Assembly: GCA_041736155.1 (NCBI GenBank)
Contig: JBGSUL010000018.1
Coordinates: 1-64,000, forward strand
Length of the DNA stretch: 64,000 bases
Source of the DNA: JANPLN01 sp041736155
Lineage (GTDB): Bacteria > Bdellovibrionota > Bdellovibrionia > Bdellovibrionales > JAGQZY01
Direction of reading: 5' to 3'
Position numbers and translations under genes: made by a program. Below the pieces are notes generated by a model, which saw only the letters and a program-made list of their open reading frames with translations, did no database searches and was not told the origin of the DNA. Shown here piece by piece: positions 32,304 to 40,709 of this stretch (positions are counted from its first letter, which is position 1; every line of letters starts with the position of its first letter).

Positions 32304-35268
32304 CAAAGACATCAATATTGCAATCACAGGAATATTATTCGTCCTTGTTTTATCTTTCTTATGGATTTTAACATTAAAAGCAGGAATTTTTGAGTCTGTT
32401 AAAATTATCCAAGCTTACTTTTTAGTAAAAGGTGGAGCATTTTCATTTGTGATTTTAAAAGTGATCGTAGTTTATTGCCTTGCCATATTTTCCATCTTGA
32501 GTTTTCTAGGAATTGGCGAGTTTGGTAAAAAAATATCTTCCTATAAAAAAACAAAAGATAAAAAAGAAATCTTTCCGACTGTTATTTCATTCCTTACGGG
32601 CCTCATTTCAGGTTGGCTCTTAACAAAATATATAAGTCTTGTTCAGTTGATAGTGCCACTCCCGAACATCATACCTTATGAACAGATCAAAATCCTCATC
32701 GCAACAATCAATGGTGCTGAAGCGTTATCCGTGGGGTTTTTATTTACTCTCCTTACAAAGAGTCTGATTAAATTTAATTTCTTAAAAATAGACCGCATTC
32801 CAATGATTCCAACACAAAAAAATAAATTAGTTATCGGCACTAAAATCGAAGGTGATGAAGAGAATTGGATTGTTCTTGGTGAAAAATCGCTCTCAACAGG
32901 TCTACTAACTACTGCTTCTACTGGGAGTGGTAAATCAAGTGCATGTTTGCTTCCTTGGACAAAACAAATATTAGAAAATTTTGAACCTAAGCCTTCGATT
33001 GTAGTGATTGATGCTAAAGACTCGTTTGCGAGAGACGTTGTAAAGCTCGCTAAAGGGTTAAAGCGCGATAGCGATCTAGTGCATTTCACGATGGATGGTT
33101 CATTTAGAACAAACGTCATCTATCAAAAAGACATACTTAAAAACAGCGGTTATTCAAAAGTGGCGTCGATGATCCAAGCTGCCACTGACAACTATATGGG
33201 GAAACAGACTGGCGAGAGTAAATTCTGGGGTGTGAAGGGCTATACATTCTTAAAGAATATGGTCATTTACTGTGCAGGTAAATACGGTGATTATTTCACC
33301 CTAAGAGACTTTTATGAGGAAATTATTAAAAGCACAAATTGCGACTATGCTCTTGAGATTGACTCTTTTTTGCTGAGCGAAAAATTAGATTGGGAAGAAA
33401 AGAGAAACCTAGAAATCGCTCAAAGTTACTTTGAATATGAATTCGCAAAACTTGATTCAAAACTTAAAGACAGCATTGTTCAGTCAGCATCGACATTCCT
33501 TGCTCTCTTGAGAGATGCTAAGGTTGAAAAAATATTTTGTCCTAAAAAAGAAGATGTCACATTTTGGGGATTTGATGAGATCGTAGATAATGGTAAAATC
33601 TTCGTTTTTGGAATAGATATACCTGGTCTGTCAGCGCCAATGGCGATTTTGATGAAACTCCTTTATCAAAGATCAGTGCTAAATCGAATTAAAGAACCTC
33701 AAAGACTTTTAAATAAGCGTCTCAGTGTTGGCATCTATGATGAGTATCAATCTATAGTAACTACAGGCGGCGGGCAAATCGAAGGCGACGATGATTATGC
33801 AGCAAAACGTCGAGAGGCATTGGGTGTAACGATTGCAGCTACACAGTCTTTAAGCTCTCTTGCGCAGGCCATTGGTAATGATATGGGCCTTGATACGCTT
33901 ATTCAGAACTTTAGAAATCAGGTCATAGGTCACTCAAAGGACAAGAGAACGGTCGAGTATTGCAAATACTTTGCAGGAGAGATCGAGCGCGTGACAGAGA
34001 GTAAAAGTTTTTCTGAATCTGGCTCAAATCCATTAAAAAATCTCTTTGGAGGAGGACTTACAACATCAAAGCCAACCGTCAGCCAGTCCCTCAATCAGAA
34101 TGTGCAGAACATTCCACGCATAAATGGTGAAACTCTAAGTACGTTAAGTATTAACGAGGCCGTTGGGTTTTTCTTTGACGGCGCAAATTCATTTTTCGTC
34201 GAAAAAGTGGGTTTAAAACCAAATTATCTAAATAGCATGAGAACAACTCATGCTGATGTTTTGGCCTTTAGCAGAAAAGCAGCAGCTGTATGTTTGGCTT
34301 TATTCATTACTCCAAAAGTTTTTGGAAGCCCTACGGTATGTAGTGCTGTAAAAATGCCGACCTATGAAATGTGTATGGAATACAACACGTCTCCGTGCAT
34401 GTGTGGCGGCACACCGCCTAGACCATGTGTGAGACACTCCTATTATTTCCCACAATCCTTTATTGAGGTTACAACAGCGGCTAATAAAAGTTTTTTTTCA
34501 GAAATCCCAGGAGCGGCAGTTCAAATGTCGTCAGGTTTTCTAGATTCCGTCAGTCATGGAGCCGATGACATGGGTGGGTACTTTTATCATGCAAGAATTA
34601 TCCAGATCCCTTTAAGTAGCTTTGGTTACGAAGGGTTTGCTTGCGGTGGTAATAAGCAAGAAAAGCTCTGTTTCGATGCTGTATCTGAGCATGTTGATAG
34701 TTGGAAGACCGGAATCGCCGATCAATTACAGCCTCAGTACCTTGCTTGGAAAATGGCGATCCCCCTTTGTTACAAAAAAGCTTTAAAAAATGCCGTTATA
34801 GGCGATACCCCCAACCCCCCTTTACAAAATTCCTTGAGCTGTGGGTTCCCACTGAAATCTATCAAGGTGTTTCCCCCATCCATGAGCGAACAATGCACTG
34901 GATGGGGGACTCTTTTTCCTAGAACGGGTTTTGTTGAAAGCTCAAGCTCTGTAGGTGCTGCCCTACTGGCTGCAAAACGTCTTAGAAGCTTGGCAAGTGA
35001 TGTTTATAGATCAACTCCAATGTCGCCGGATGAAAAATGGAGTCTTGTTTACCCAAACTCCTCAAGCTGCTTTCGAGAAGGTAAATCTCTAGGAGAAATC
35101 GAAACAATGCGCGGAGCAAATGAGCTTGGGAGACTTTCAAAAACAAATCATCAGACCTTTTTGTTTGCTGTGTGGAAAAGAGTGAGCTGTTGCAAGGACT
35201 TTGATTCTATACCAGAAACAGCGGCTTCCAAGGTGGCGCTAAAAGCAATTTGCCAAGGGATGGAATAA
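32293..35268 (+). CDS. VirD4/TraD-type coupling ATPase fused to a TraU-like domain
   Basis: A 991-residue protein from the ATG at 32293. Residues 1-170 carry about four membrane helices. Walker A TASTGSGKS lies near 208-216 and Walker B (GIYDEYQS) near 482, as in type IV coupling proteins that feed relaxase-DNA into the channel. From about residue 650 a short hydrophobic stretch (AAAVCLALFITPKVFG) leads into a cysteine-rich TraU-like part (PCMCGGTPPRPCVRHSYYFP, SEQCTGWGTLFPRTGF). TraU is normally a separate periplasmic assembly protein of F-type systems. The two are in one uninterrupted frame. It overlaps the ATPase gene downstream (TAATG). Confidence 0.82.
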   Translation: MESNKDINIAITGILFVLVLSFLWILTLKAGIFESVKIIQAYFLVKGGAFSFVILKVIVVYCLAIFSILSFLGIGEFGKKISSYKKTKDKKEIFPTVISFLTGLISGWLLTKYISLVQLIVPLPNIIPYEQIKILIATINGAEALSVGFLFTLLTKSLIKFNFLKIDRIPMIPTQKNKLVIGTKIEGDEENWIVLGEKSLSTGLLTTASTGSGKSSACLLPWTKQILENFEPKPSIVVIDAKDSFARDVVKLAKGLKRDSDLVHFTMDGSFRTNVIYQKDILKNSGYSKVASMIQAATDNYMGKQTGESKFWGVKGYTFLKNMVIYCAGKYGDYFTLRDFYEEIIKSTNCDYALEIDSFLLSEKLDWEEKRNLEIAQSYFEYEFAKLDSKLKDSIVQSASTFLALLRDAKVEKIFCPKKEDVTFWGFDEIVDNGKIFVFGIDIPGLSAPMAILMKLLYQRSVLNRIKEPQRLLNKRLSVGIYDEYQSIVTTGGGQIEGDDDYAAKRREALGVTIAATQSLSSLAQAIGNDMGLDTLIQNFRNQVIGHSKDKRTVEYCKYFAGEIERVTESKSFSESGSNPLKNLFGGGLTTSKPTVSQSLNQNVQNIPRINGETLSTLSINEAVGFFFDGANSFFVEKVGLKPNYLNSMRTTHADVLAFSRKAAAVCLALFITPKVFGSPTVCSAVKMPTYEMCMEYNTSPCMCGGTPPRPCVRHSYYFPQSFIEVTTAANKSFFSEIPGAAVQMSSGFLDSVSHGADDMGGYFYHARIIQIPLSSFGYEGFACGGNKQEKLCFDAVSEHVDSWKTGIADQLQPQYLAWKMAIPLCYKKALKNAVIGDTPNPPLQNSLSCGFPLKSIKVFPPSMSEQCTGWGTLFPRTGFVESSSSVGAALLAAKRLRSLASDVYRSTPMSPDEKWSLVYPNSSSCFREGKSLGEIETMRGANELGRLSKTNHQTFLFAVWKRVSCCKDFDSIPETAASKVALKAICQGME

Positions 35269-36812
35269 TGTTTGGTCAATTTTTGGTAGATCAAAAAATT
35301 ATCAATCAGGCGCAGCTTGATGAGGCATTAGAGGATCAAAAAGTTTCACATGAAAAGCTCGGTCGAATTTTAATGGCTCAAACAGTCCTAGAAAAAGGAC
35401 AGCTAGATCAGACGTTATTAACTTATTTAAAAATTGAAAATGCACAGTCTCTTTTAGAAACATATAAAGATTCAAAAAATCTTACAAAGGTATTCCTCGG
35501 AGAAAAAGTAATTGGTTTTCTGTCGAATGGTACAAAACATCTCTATATCGAAGTATTTTGCGACGATGTATTGGTAGAATTAGAAAAAAGGCACTCATTC
35601 AAAAAAATCGAATTAATAACAAGTGACCAAAGTAAGTATCTTTCAGGACTTTTTGAAACAAAAGATAATAGTCAAAGAGTCGAAAAACCAAAAATATACG
35701 GTCCTTTCGATAAGTTTTTATCAAGTGTGTTTGACGAAGCCAAGAAACTTAAGGCCAGCGATATTCACTTTGACGTGGAAGAGCATGGTCTCAGCGTCCG
35801 GTTGAGAGTTCACGGCGATTTGATTGAGTTTAAAAAAGTTGAAAAATCACATGTTCAGTCTTTGATGACAAAAGTAAGGAGCGAGGTGGGGCTCCCGCTA
35901 TCCGTCGTGGGTCGCCCTGCGAGCGGTTCCCGAAATCTTGAGGAATATGGGGTAAAGGTTCGTTCGGAGTATGCTCCTGAAACTCTTGGAGAAACCATCG
36001 TTTGTCGAATTATTGATAACGAAAAAATTAAAAGTGCAAAGATCGAAAATATTGGCGCGGATATTCTATTTACAGAAAGCTTAATAAAATCTCTCAAAAG
36101 AAAAAACGGCCTTATTCTTCTTTGTGGTCAAACAGGGAGCGGTAAATCACTGACTCTTTTTTCAGCACTTATGTCTCTTGATCGCTTGAGAAAGAAGATA
36201 ATCACGATTGAGGACCCAGTTGAGTATGAGGGAAATGGTCTTACGCAAATTGATGTGAATAAGCACAAGCTTACTTTTAGCGAAGCCTTGAGGTCTAGTC
36301 TCAGGCTTGATCCAGATGTGATCATGGTTGGTGAAATACGAGATGAGGAGACTGCAAGTCTTGCGATGAGAGCATCGTCCACGGGACATCTAGTGCTAAG
36401 CACACTTCATACTAACAGCGCCATAGGGGCTATTAGTCGTTTAAGCGGGATGGGCGTAAAAGAAGACGTTTTAGTGGAAAACGTGATTCAAATAAGCGCA
36501 TTAACTCTTAAAAAAGAGCTGTGTCAAAGGTGCAAAATTCCTATCACCGACTGGAAAGATAAGGACACTGAGGCTGAGTTTTTGTCCCTACAAGCCAACA
36601 ATACAATTTTTTATGAGCCAAACCCAAGTGGCTGCGAGTTTTGTACTCAGGGCCATATTGGTCGAAAACTTTTAACAGAGACCATTGACTCTGATGTGGT
36701 TTATTCAAAGGTTTTTTCTAAAAATAGTGAGGGATATAGGACTTTACTGGATTGCGGAAAAGAGTACGCAAGTCTTGGGATTATTTCCCCCTATGAAGTG
36801 GTGGGATTATGA
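35268..36812 (+). CDS. PilB/GspE-type secretion ATPase
   Basis: About 514 residues from the ATG at 35268 (TAATG overlap). The N-terminal 70 residues (FGQFLVDQKIINQAQLDEAL) are a MshEN/GspE-N domain. The motor has Walker A GQTGSGKS near 287, the Asp box (TIEDPVEY), Walker B (DVIMVGEIRDEETA) and the His box (LSTLHTNSA). CQRC and CEFC form the zinc-binding tetracysteine site of the GspE/PilB type. It is the same superfamily as VirB11, but its domain set is that of type IV pilus or type II secretion motors. F-type systems usually have no such ATPase, so it may drive pilus dynamics. Confidence 0.88.
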   Translation: MFGQFLVDQKIINQAQLDEALEDQKVSHEKLGRILMAQTVLEKGQLDQTLLTYLKIENAQSLLETYKDSKNLTKVFLGEKVIGFLSNGTKHLYIEVFCDDVLVELEKRHSFKKIELITSDQSKYLSGLFETKDNSQRVEKPKIYGPFDKFLSSVFDEAKKLKASDIHFDVEEHGLSVRLRVHGDLIEFKKVEKSHVQSLMTKVRSEVGLPLSVVGRPASGSRNLEEYGVKVRSEYAPETLGETIVCRIIDNEKIKSAKIENIGADILFTESLIKSLKRKNGLILLCGQTGSGKSLTLFSALMSLDRLRKKIITIEDPVEYEGNGLTQIDVNKHKLTFSEALRSSLRLDPDVIMVGEIRDEETASLAMRASSTGHLVLSTLHTNSAIGAISRLSGMGVKEDVLVENVIQISALTLKKELCQRCKIPITDWKDKDTEAEFLSLQANNTIFYEPNPSGCEFCTQGHIGRKLLTETIDSDVVYSKVFSKNSEGYRTLLDCGKEYASLGIISPYEVVGL

Positions 36813-37483
36813 TGATCATTATAGTCATCTCACTTCTTCATGCTGAGTATTTTGACCAAAACATTGAGTATTTTAAGGACCAGACAAAAGCTATTGAGAC
36901 AAAGAAAAATTTAGAAAAAAAAGAAAAGAAGTTTGATTGGAATACCCATCTTGATAAAAAAAACGACGAGTTTTTCAAAGAAGGAGACTATATTCCACCA
37001 GCTCCGTTTCTTGAAGCAATGAGACGTCCCACGAAGAAAAATATTCTTCTTTTTGAAAAATGGCATGAGAAAAAGAACTTTTTGCTAAAAAGATTCAATG
37101 AAAAACGTGCCGAAGTTCTGGGTCGCCCTGTAGTTTCTGAAGAAAAATCAACCGATAAAGAAATTTCTCTAGATTTGAAAAAATATACTTTTATTTTCTA
37201 CTTTGATTCCATGTGTTCGTCATGCCGTGGAATGTTTGAAGTTGTAAATGACATGGTAACTCAAGGGATTTTTATCGAGGCTGTCAGGGTCGATAGTCTT
37301 GAAACTGTTGTGCAAGGATTATCCATCCCTTGGACGCGAGCATCTAAGAAGGAAATTGAACAAACAAAGATTACAGCAGTTCCTATGCTCCTAGCTTTTG
37401 AGAAAGAAACAAAACGAGCATTTAAGATAGTAGGCAAAAAATCAGTTTATGAAATAAATGAAATTTTAAAAAATCAAAAATAA
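36809..37483 (+). CDS. traF: TraF-like conjugal transfer thioredoxin-fold protein
   Basis: A 224-residue exported protein. An N-terminal signal (MIIIVISLLHAEYF) is followed by a charged linker and, from about residue 110, a thioredoxin fold with YFDSMCSSCRGMFE (C-S-S-C) and the cis-proline strand ITAVPMLLAFE. This is the layout of F-plasmid TraF/TrbB, which helps disulfide formation in the cysteine-rich pilus assembly proteins such as TraU and TraH, both encoded here. It overlaps the ATPase gene (ATGA). Confidence 0.8.
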   Translation: MMIIIVISLLHAEYFDQNIEYFKDQTKAIETKKNLEKKEKKFDWNTHLDKKNDEFFKEGDYIPPAPFLEAMRRPTKKNILLFEKWHEKKNFLLKRFNEKRAEVLGRPVVSEEKSTDKEISLDLKKYTFIFYFDSMCSSCRGMFEVVNDMVTQGIFIEAVRVDSLETVVQGLSIPWTRASKKEIEQTKITAVPMLLAFEKETKRAFKIVGKKSVYEINEILKNQK

Positions 37484-37492
37484 AGGAGAAGT

Positions 37493-37882
37493 ATGAAAAT
37501 TTTAAGAAAGATTTTAAAAATATTTAATTGGGATCTAATGACGCTACTTTTGCTGTTAGCATTTGTGCTTTTCCTCTCATCAAAGGCATCGGCGATAAAT
37601 ATCAGCGGAGAGGATATTTCTGGAGATATGGAGACAGTGGGTAGTCTTTTTAAAACAGCGGATACGATGACCTTTGGTTGGGCGTCGCCCCTAATTGCGG
37701 GGATATTCATTATTATCGGCTGCGTAGGTCTTATTCGATCAAACTTTATGGTGTTTTTTCTCTGTTTTACAGCAGCCATTCTCATTTTGCTTGTTCCAAA
37801 GATTGTTTCCGAGCTTCGTAGAAAGGGCGGAGATTCGGTCATTAACGCCAAGGCCGTATTTCTAGAGAAACACTATGTTTGA
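37493..37882 (+). CDS. Pilin (TraA/VirB2-like)
   Basis: A 129-residue precursor with an unusually long leader: a charged n-region, helix TLLLLLAFVLFLSSKASA and likely cleavage after residue 34. The mature part has the two hydrophobic helices of conjugative pilins (LIAGIFIIIGCVGLIRS and FFLCFTAAILILLVPKIV) separated by a short turn. AAGGAGAA lies 5 bases upstream. It is positioned before the TraL-like gene, as in F-type operons. Small size and divergence limit the call. Confidence 0.7.
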   Translation: MKILRKILKIFNWDLMTLLLLLAFVLFLSSKASAINISGEDISGDMETVGSLFKTADTMTFGWASPLIAGIFIIIGCVGLIRSNFMVFFLCFTAAILILLVPKIVSELRRKGGDSVINAKAVFLEKHYV

Positions 37883-38186
37883 TTACAAGAAGATCAAAAG
37901 AGAACACGCAAAGGTTACTAATAGAGTCTTATCTGAACCAATCATGGTATTTGATTTTTTGGAGCTCAAAGAGGCATTACTTGGTGTATTTTTGTTCTTT
38001 TATTTTGGCATTGTGGATACAAAGCCATTTTTGCTTCTTACACTACTTTTTTTACTAGTGTTTATATGGCCTCCGTTTAGAGAAAAAATTCCAAGGGGAT
38101 ATCTCCTCCACAAGATATCCAGATATTCGCCAGTAAAAATACCAAACTTTATTGGTGTCAACGGTTCTTCAAAATTAAGAGTATAG
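37875..38186 (+). CDS. TraL/VirB3-like pilus assembly membrane protein
   Basis: A 103-residue protein with two close hydrophobic helices (LLGVFLFFYFGIV and FLLLTLLFLLVFIWPP) and charged flanks, as in TraL/VirB3. It overlaps the pilin gene by eight bases and precedes TraE-like and TraK-like genes in the expected order. The family is weakly conserved, so the call rests on topology and position. Confidence 0.65.
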   Translation: MFDYKKIKREHAKVTNRVLSEPIMVFDFLELKEALLGVFLFFYFGIVDTKPFLLLTLLFLLVFIWPPFREKIPRGYLLHKISRYSPVKIPNFIGVNGSSKLRV

Positions 38187-38195
38187 GAGTTCATA

Positions 38196-38582
38196 GTGAT
38201 TTCTGAATATAAATTTTTAGACGTTTGTGAAGTTTGCGATAGCCGCGAACTTGATTTTGTTCTCTTTGACTTGAAAGCATTTAAGGAAAATTCGTACATT
38301 ATTCGCGACATTCCAGGCTTTAGGTGCAGAGATTGTGGAGAGCTTCTTATATCAAATGGGGTGATTGAGATTTTAGACGAAATTAAACCCATCAATTCAA
38401 TTGTCGTAGAATTTCCCGTAAATCAGTATCAGAGCAAAATTATGAAGCTTCAAAAAATGGAACGTGAGATTGCAGAAAGGTACTTACACTCTTGGAATTT
38501 GATAAAGGAGGATGGTCGAGAGTTTTTAGAAAAAATAGGATTAAGAAGTATTGGTGACTGGCAGCAAATAGCAAATACCTAA
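38196..38582 (+). CDS. Zinc-ribbon hypothetical protein in transfer operon
   Basis: A 128-residue protein starting at GTG (38196) after AGGAG. CEVCDS and later RCRDCGELL make a four-cysteine zinc ribbon of the MqsA/YgiT N-terminal type. The C-terminal 60 residues are helical (KIMKLQKMEREIAERYL). No toxin partner is next to it, so it is not an obvious antitoxin. Its place between TraL-like and TraE-like genes suggests a regulatory or scaffold role in this element; function unknown. Confidence 0.5.
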   Translation: MISEYKFLDVCEVCDSRELDFVLFDLKAFKENSYIIRDIPGFRCRDCGELLISNGVIEILDEIKPINSIVVEFPVNQYQSKIMKLQKMEREIAERYLHSWNLIKEDGREFLEKIGLRSIGDWQQIANT

Positions 38583-38598
38583 AAAAGGAGAAATTCTA

Positions 38599-39117
38599 AT
38601 GGAAGCAAAAAAACAAGAAACTAAACAGAAGATCGAAAAACAGGAAAACGTTGAAGTTAAGTTTGTTGACGTTTCAGTGAGTGTTTTAGGCGAAATGAAA
38701 CAAAAGAAATTTGTAAAACTTGAGAAAGTTGGTTTTAGTCCAGAAAGAGGGAACATTTTTGTTCATCTTGACGAAAGACACACGCTGTTGTTTAAAAACG
38801 GATTTTTGAAAAATTATTTAAAATACGACATCGAACAGGCCTCAGAAGTAGAAAAGTCCGTTATGAAAACCCCAACTTTTGGTGGGAAGGAACCTTCGGT
38901 CTCTAAAGTGCGTATGAAGGTCTTAGGAGAGAGTAACGATCGAAAGCGTACATTTGTCGGTCCAATGGGTTCTGTGGAATATGATGCCCGCTATAAGGGT
39001 TTAAAAATCAATCTTGATAGTCAGCATATGACGATCATTGATGGTCAAACTTTAAGTAAAGAACTTGGAATTAAGATTGTTCCACAGAGTTTAGAAAAAA
39101 GTTCTCTTTCACGCTAG
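38599..39117 (+). CDS. Hypothetical transfer-operon protein
   Basis: A 172-residue charged protein without signal peptide or membrane helix. It opens with a Lys/Gln/Glu-rich segment (AKKQETKQKIEKQEN) followed by a beta-rich body (VSVSVLGEMKQKKFVKL, GNIFVHLDERHTLLF). No family recognised. It is tightly placed (AAAGGAGAA site, 16 bases after the previous gene and 10 before the TraE-like gene), so it is a real member of the operon. Confidence 0.55.
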   Translation: MEAKKQETKQKIEKQENVEVKFVDVSVSVLGEMKQKKFVKLEKVGFSPERGNIFVHLDERHTLLFKNGFLKNYLKYDIEQASEVEKSVMKTPTFGGKEPSVSKVRMKVLGESNDRKRTFVGPMGSVEYDARYKGLKINLDSQHMTIIDGQTLSKELGIKIVPQSLEKSSLSR

Positions 39118-39127
39118 GAGCATTTAT

Positions 39128-39907
39128 ATGAATTTTTCGACTTTGATGAATAGAGCTGTTGTTCAATTCTCGCCTCTTCGCGATGATCTTGTAGATTTTG
39201 TTAAAAAAGGAGCAAAACGCCGAGAAACGAAAATTAAACTCAAAGACTTAACAGAGGCAAGGCTTAAAAAGATTCCAAACTACATTGCCGTTGAAGTGGC
39301 AAAACAGAAGATCAGTCTCACAAAGGATGCCTTAATTGTAGGACTTTTGAGTTTGGTTTTAATCCTTATGTATTCGGTAACGAATCTTGCAAGCAAGATG
39401 GATGAACGAATCGTGGCTCTTATTCCAAGTCGAATTGAGAAAGCAACAGAGGTGCAGCCGAATCAGATTAGTCCGGCTGCACTTTACAGCAAACTTTCAT
39501 CTTTTATCAGTTTGCTCGGCAATATCGACCATGGAAACGTTGATTTTAATTACGAAGTGCTGCGCGGTCTGATGTCTGACGAGTTAAAGGTTAAATTTTG
39601 GGCAGACTCCACCCAGCTCAGGAAAATTGTGAAAGAAAAAAGCATGAGTCAGACCATAAGCTACGACATGAAGGATATGAGTGTTGGTAGCCGTGGGAAA
39701 ACGATAAGCGCGCTGGTGAAAGTGAAGATCAAGCCCATGTATGGTGATGAGCTTGGGAAAATCCGTGAAGAATACATGCTTCTTGAGGGAACTGTTGTTG
39801 TGAAAAAAGAAGATAATTTTTGGGAGATTGAACTATTTAATCTTGAGCAAGGTCCGTTGAGCGATATTGCAAAAGTTAAACGTCGAATTGAAGGCGGCTT
39901 AGAATGA
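39128..39907 (+). CDS. TraE/VirB8-like inner membrane transfer protein
   Basis: A 259-residue protein with a cytoplasmic N-terminal tail of about 70 residues, one membrane helix (LIVGLLSLVLILMYSV) and a periplasmic domain with NTF2-like strands (SYDMKDMSVGSRGKTISALV, EYMLLEGTVVV). TraE/VirB8 proteins link the inner membrane complex to the channel. The tail is longer than in F TraE (188 residues). It overlaps the TraK-like gene by four bases. Confidence 0.7.
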   Translation: MNFSTLMNRAVVQFSPLRDDLVDFVKKGAKRRETKIKLKDLTEARLKKIPNYIAVEVAKQKISLTKDALIVGLLSLVLILMYSVTNLASKMDERIVALIPSRIEKATEVQPNQISPAALYSKLSSFISLLGNIDHGNVDFNYEVLRGLMSDELKVKFWADSTQLRKIVKEKSMSQTISYDMKDMSVGSRGKTISALVKVKIKPMYGDELGKIREEYMLLEGTVVVKKEDNFWEIELFNLEQGPLSDIAKVKRRIEGGLE

Positions 39908-40689
39908 TGAATTTAATTCTACTTCTTTCATTATGTTTGGGTGCCTATGCAAAAGATCTACGATTTGGATCAAAGACTTTAAAAGTGTCAGTTCGTTGGG
40001 AAATGATTGACCCTATGAATCCATCTTTGGGGCTCAAGCCTACTTATTTGAGATTTACAAAGCCTGTATATCGTTTCGACAACATCACTTTGTTTTCGCT
40101 AGAAGCGGTGAAGAGCAGAAATGGTTCATCAGATTTTCGTGAATTTAAAATATTGCCGAGAAAATCTCTTGGTCATCAAACTGTAGAGATTCAACTTCAG
40201 GATCGAACTCTTGTTACGGTGGATTTCTCTGTTTCAAGGGAAGAATCGACACCGTTATCGTATGATTTTAAGCCTGAGAAAATACCTGACTTAAATGATT
40301 CGAGCGAAAGAGTTTATACAGATGTCGTTATAATGAAATCTATCCTTTTAGGGCATAATCTCTATGGGTTTGAAAAGAAATCAGAAAAGGCTAATTTAGC
40401 TTGTGGCGATAGAAACGTAAAAGTCGAGGTAAGCAGTCATCTTGAGGGACATGGGTTTAAGATTTTTCAAGTAAAGGTCTTTAATCTTTCAAAAAAAGAT
40501 TCTTATAGTTTTATTCCCGAAAGTGTTGGTTTTGAAAAAAGAGACTTTTCAAAATCCGAATTAAAGCATTTTGAAAAAGAAGCATTATTGCCGCAGAAAA
40601 ATGCGATCGTGACGATTGTTGTAGATATAGGTGCAAACATTAATTTTCTGAAAATCTGTAAAATTGGATCTCAACTCAAAAAATCTTAA
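39904..40689 (+). CDS. TraK/VirB9-like outer membrane channel protein
   Basis: A 261-residue exported protein with a signal peptide (MNLILLLSLCLGAYA). The beta-rich body (LKVSVRWEMIDPMNPSLGLK, VTVDFSVSREES) and the position between TraE-like and TraB-like genes match TraK, the secretin-like outer membrane component that binds TraV and TraB. Direct sequence identity is low, so the call is partly from gene order. Confidence 0.65.
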   Translation: MMNLILLLSLCLGAYAKDLRFGSKTLKVSVRWEMIDPMNPSLGLKPTYLRFTKPVYRFDNITLFSLEAVKSRNGSSDFREFKILPRKSLGHQTVEIQLQDRTLVTVDFSVSREESTPLSYDFKPEKIPDLNDSSERVYTDVVIMKSILLGHNLYGFEKKSEKANLACGDRNVKVEVSSHLEGHGFKIFQVKVFNLSKKDSYSFIPESVGFEKRDFSKSELKHFEKEALLPQKNAIVTIVVDIGANINFLKICKIGSQLKKS

Positions 40690-40709
40690 GAGAATCTAAA
40701 GGAATTTTT

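Noticed and set aside
37474..37851. 125-codon frame on the minus strand opposite the pilin gene
   Set aside because: Fully antisense to a gene with a good signal peptide, ribosome site and operon position; a shadow frame.
38196..38582. Zinc-ribbon protein as MqsA-type antitoxin
   Set aside because: No MqsR-like toxin is adjacent and no HTH follows the zinc ribbon.
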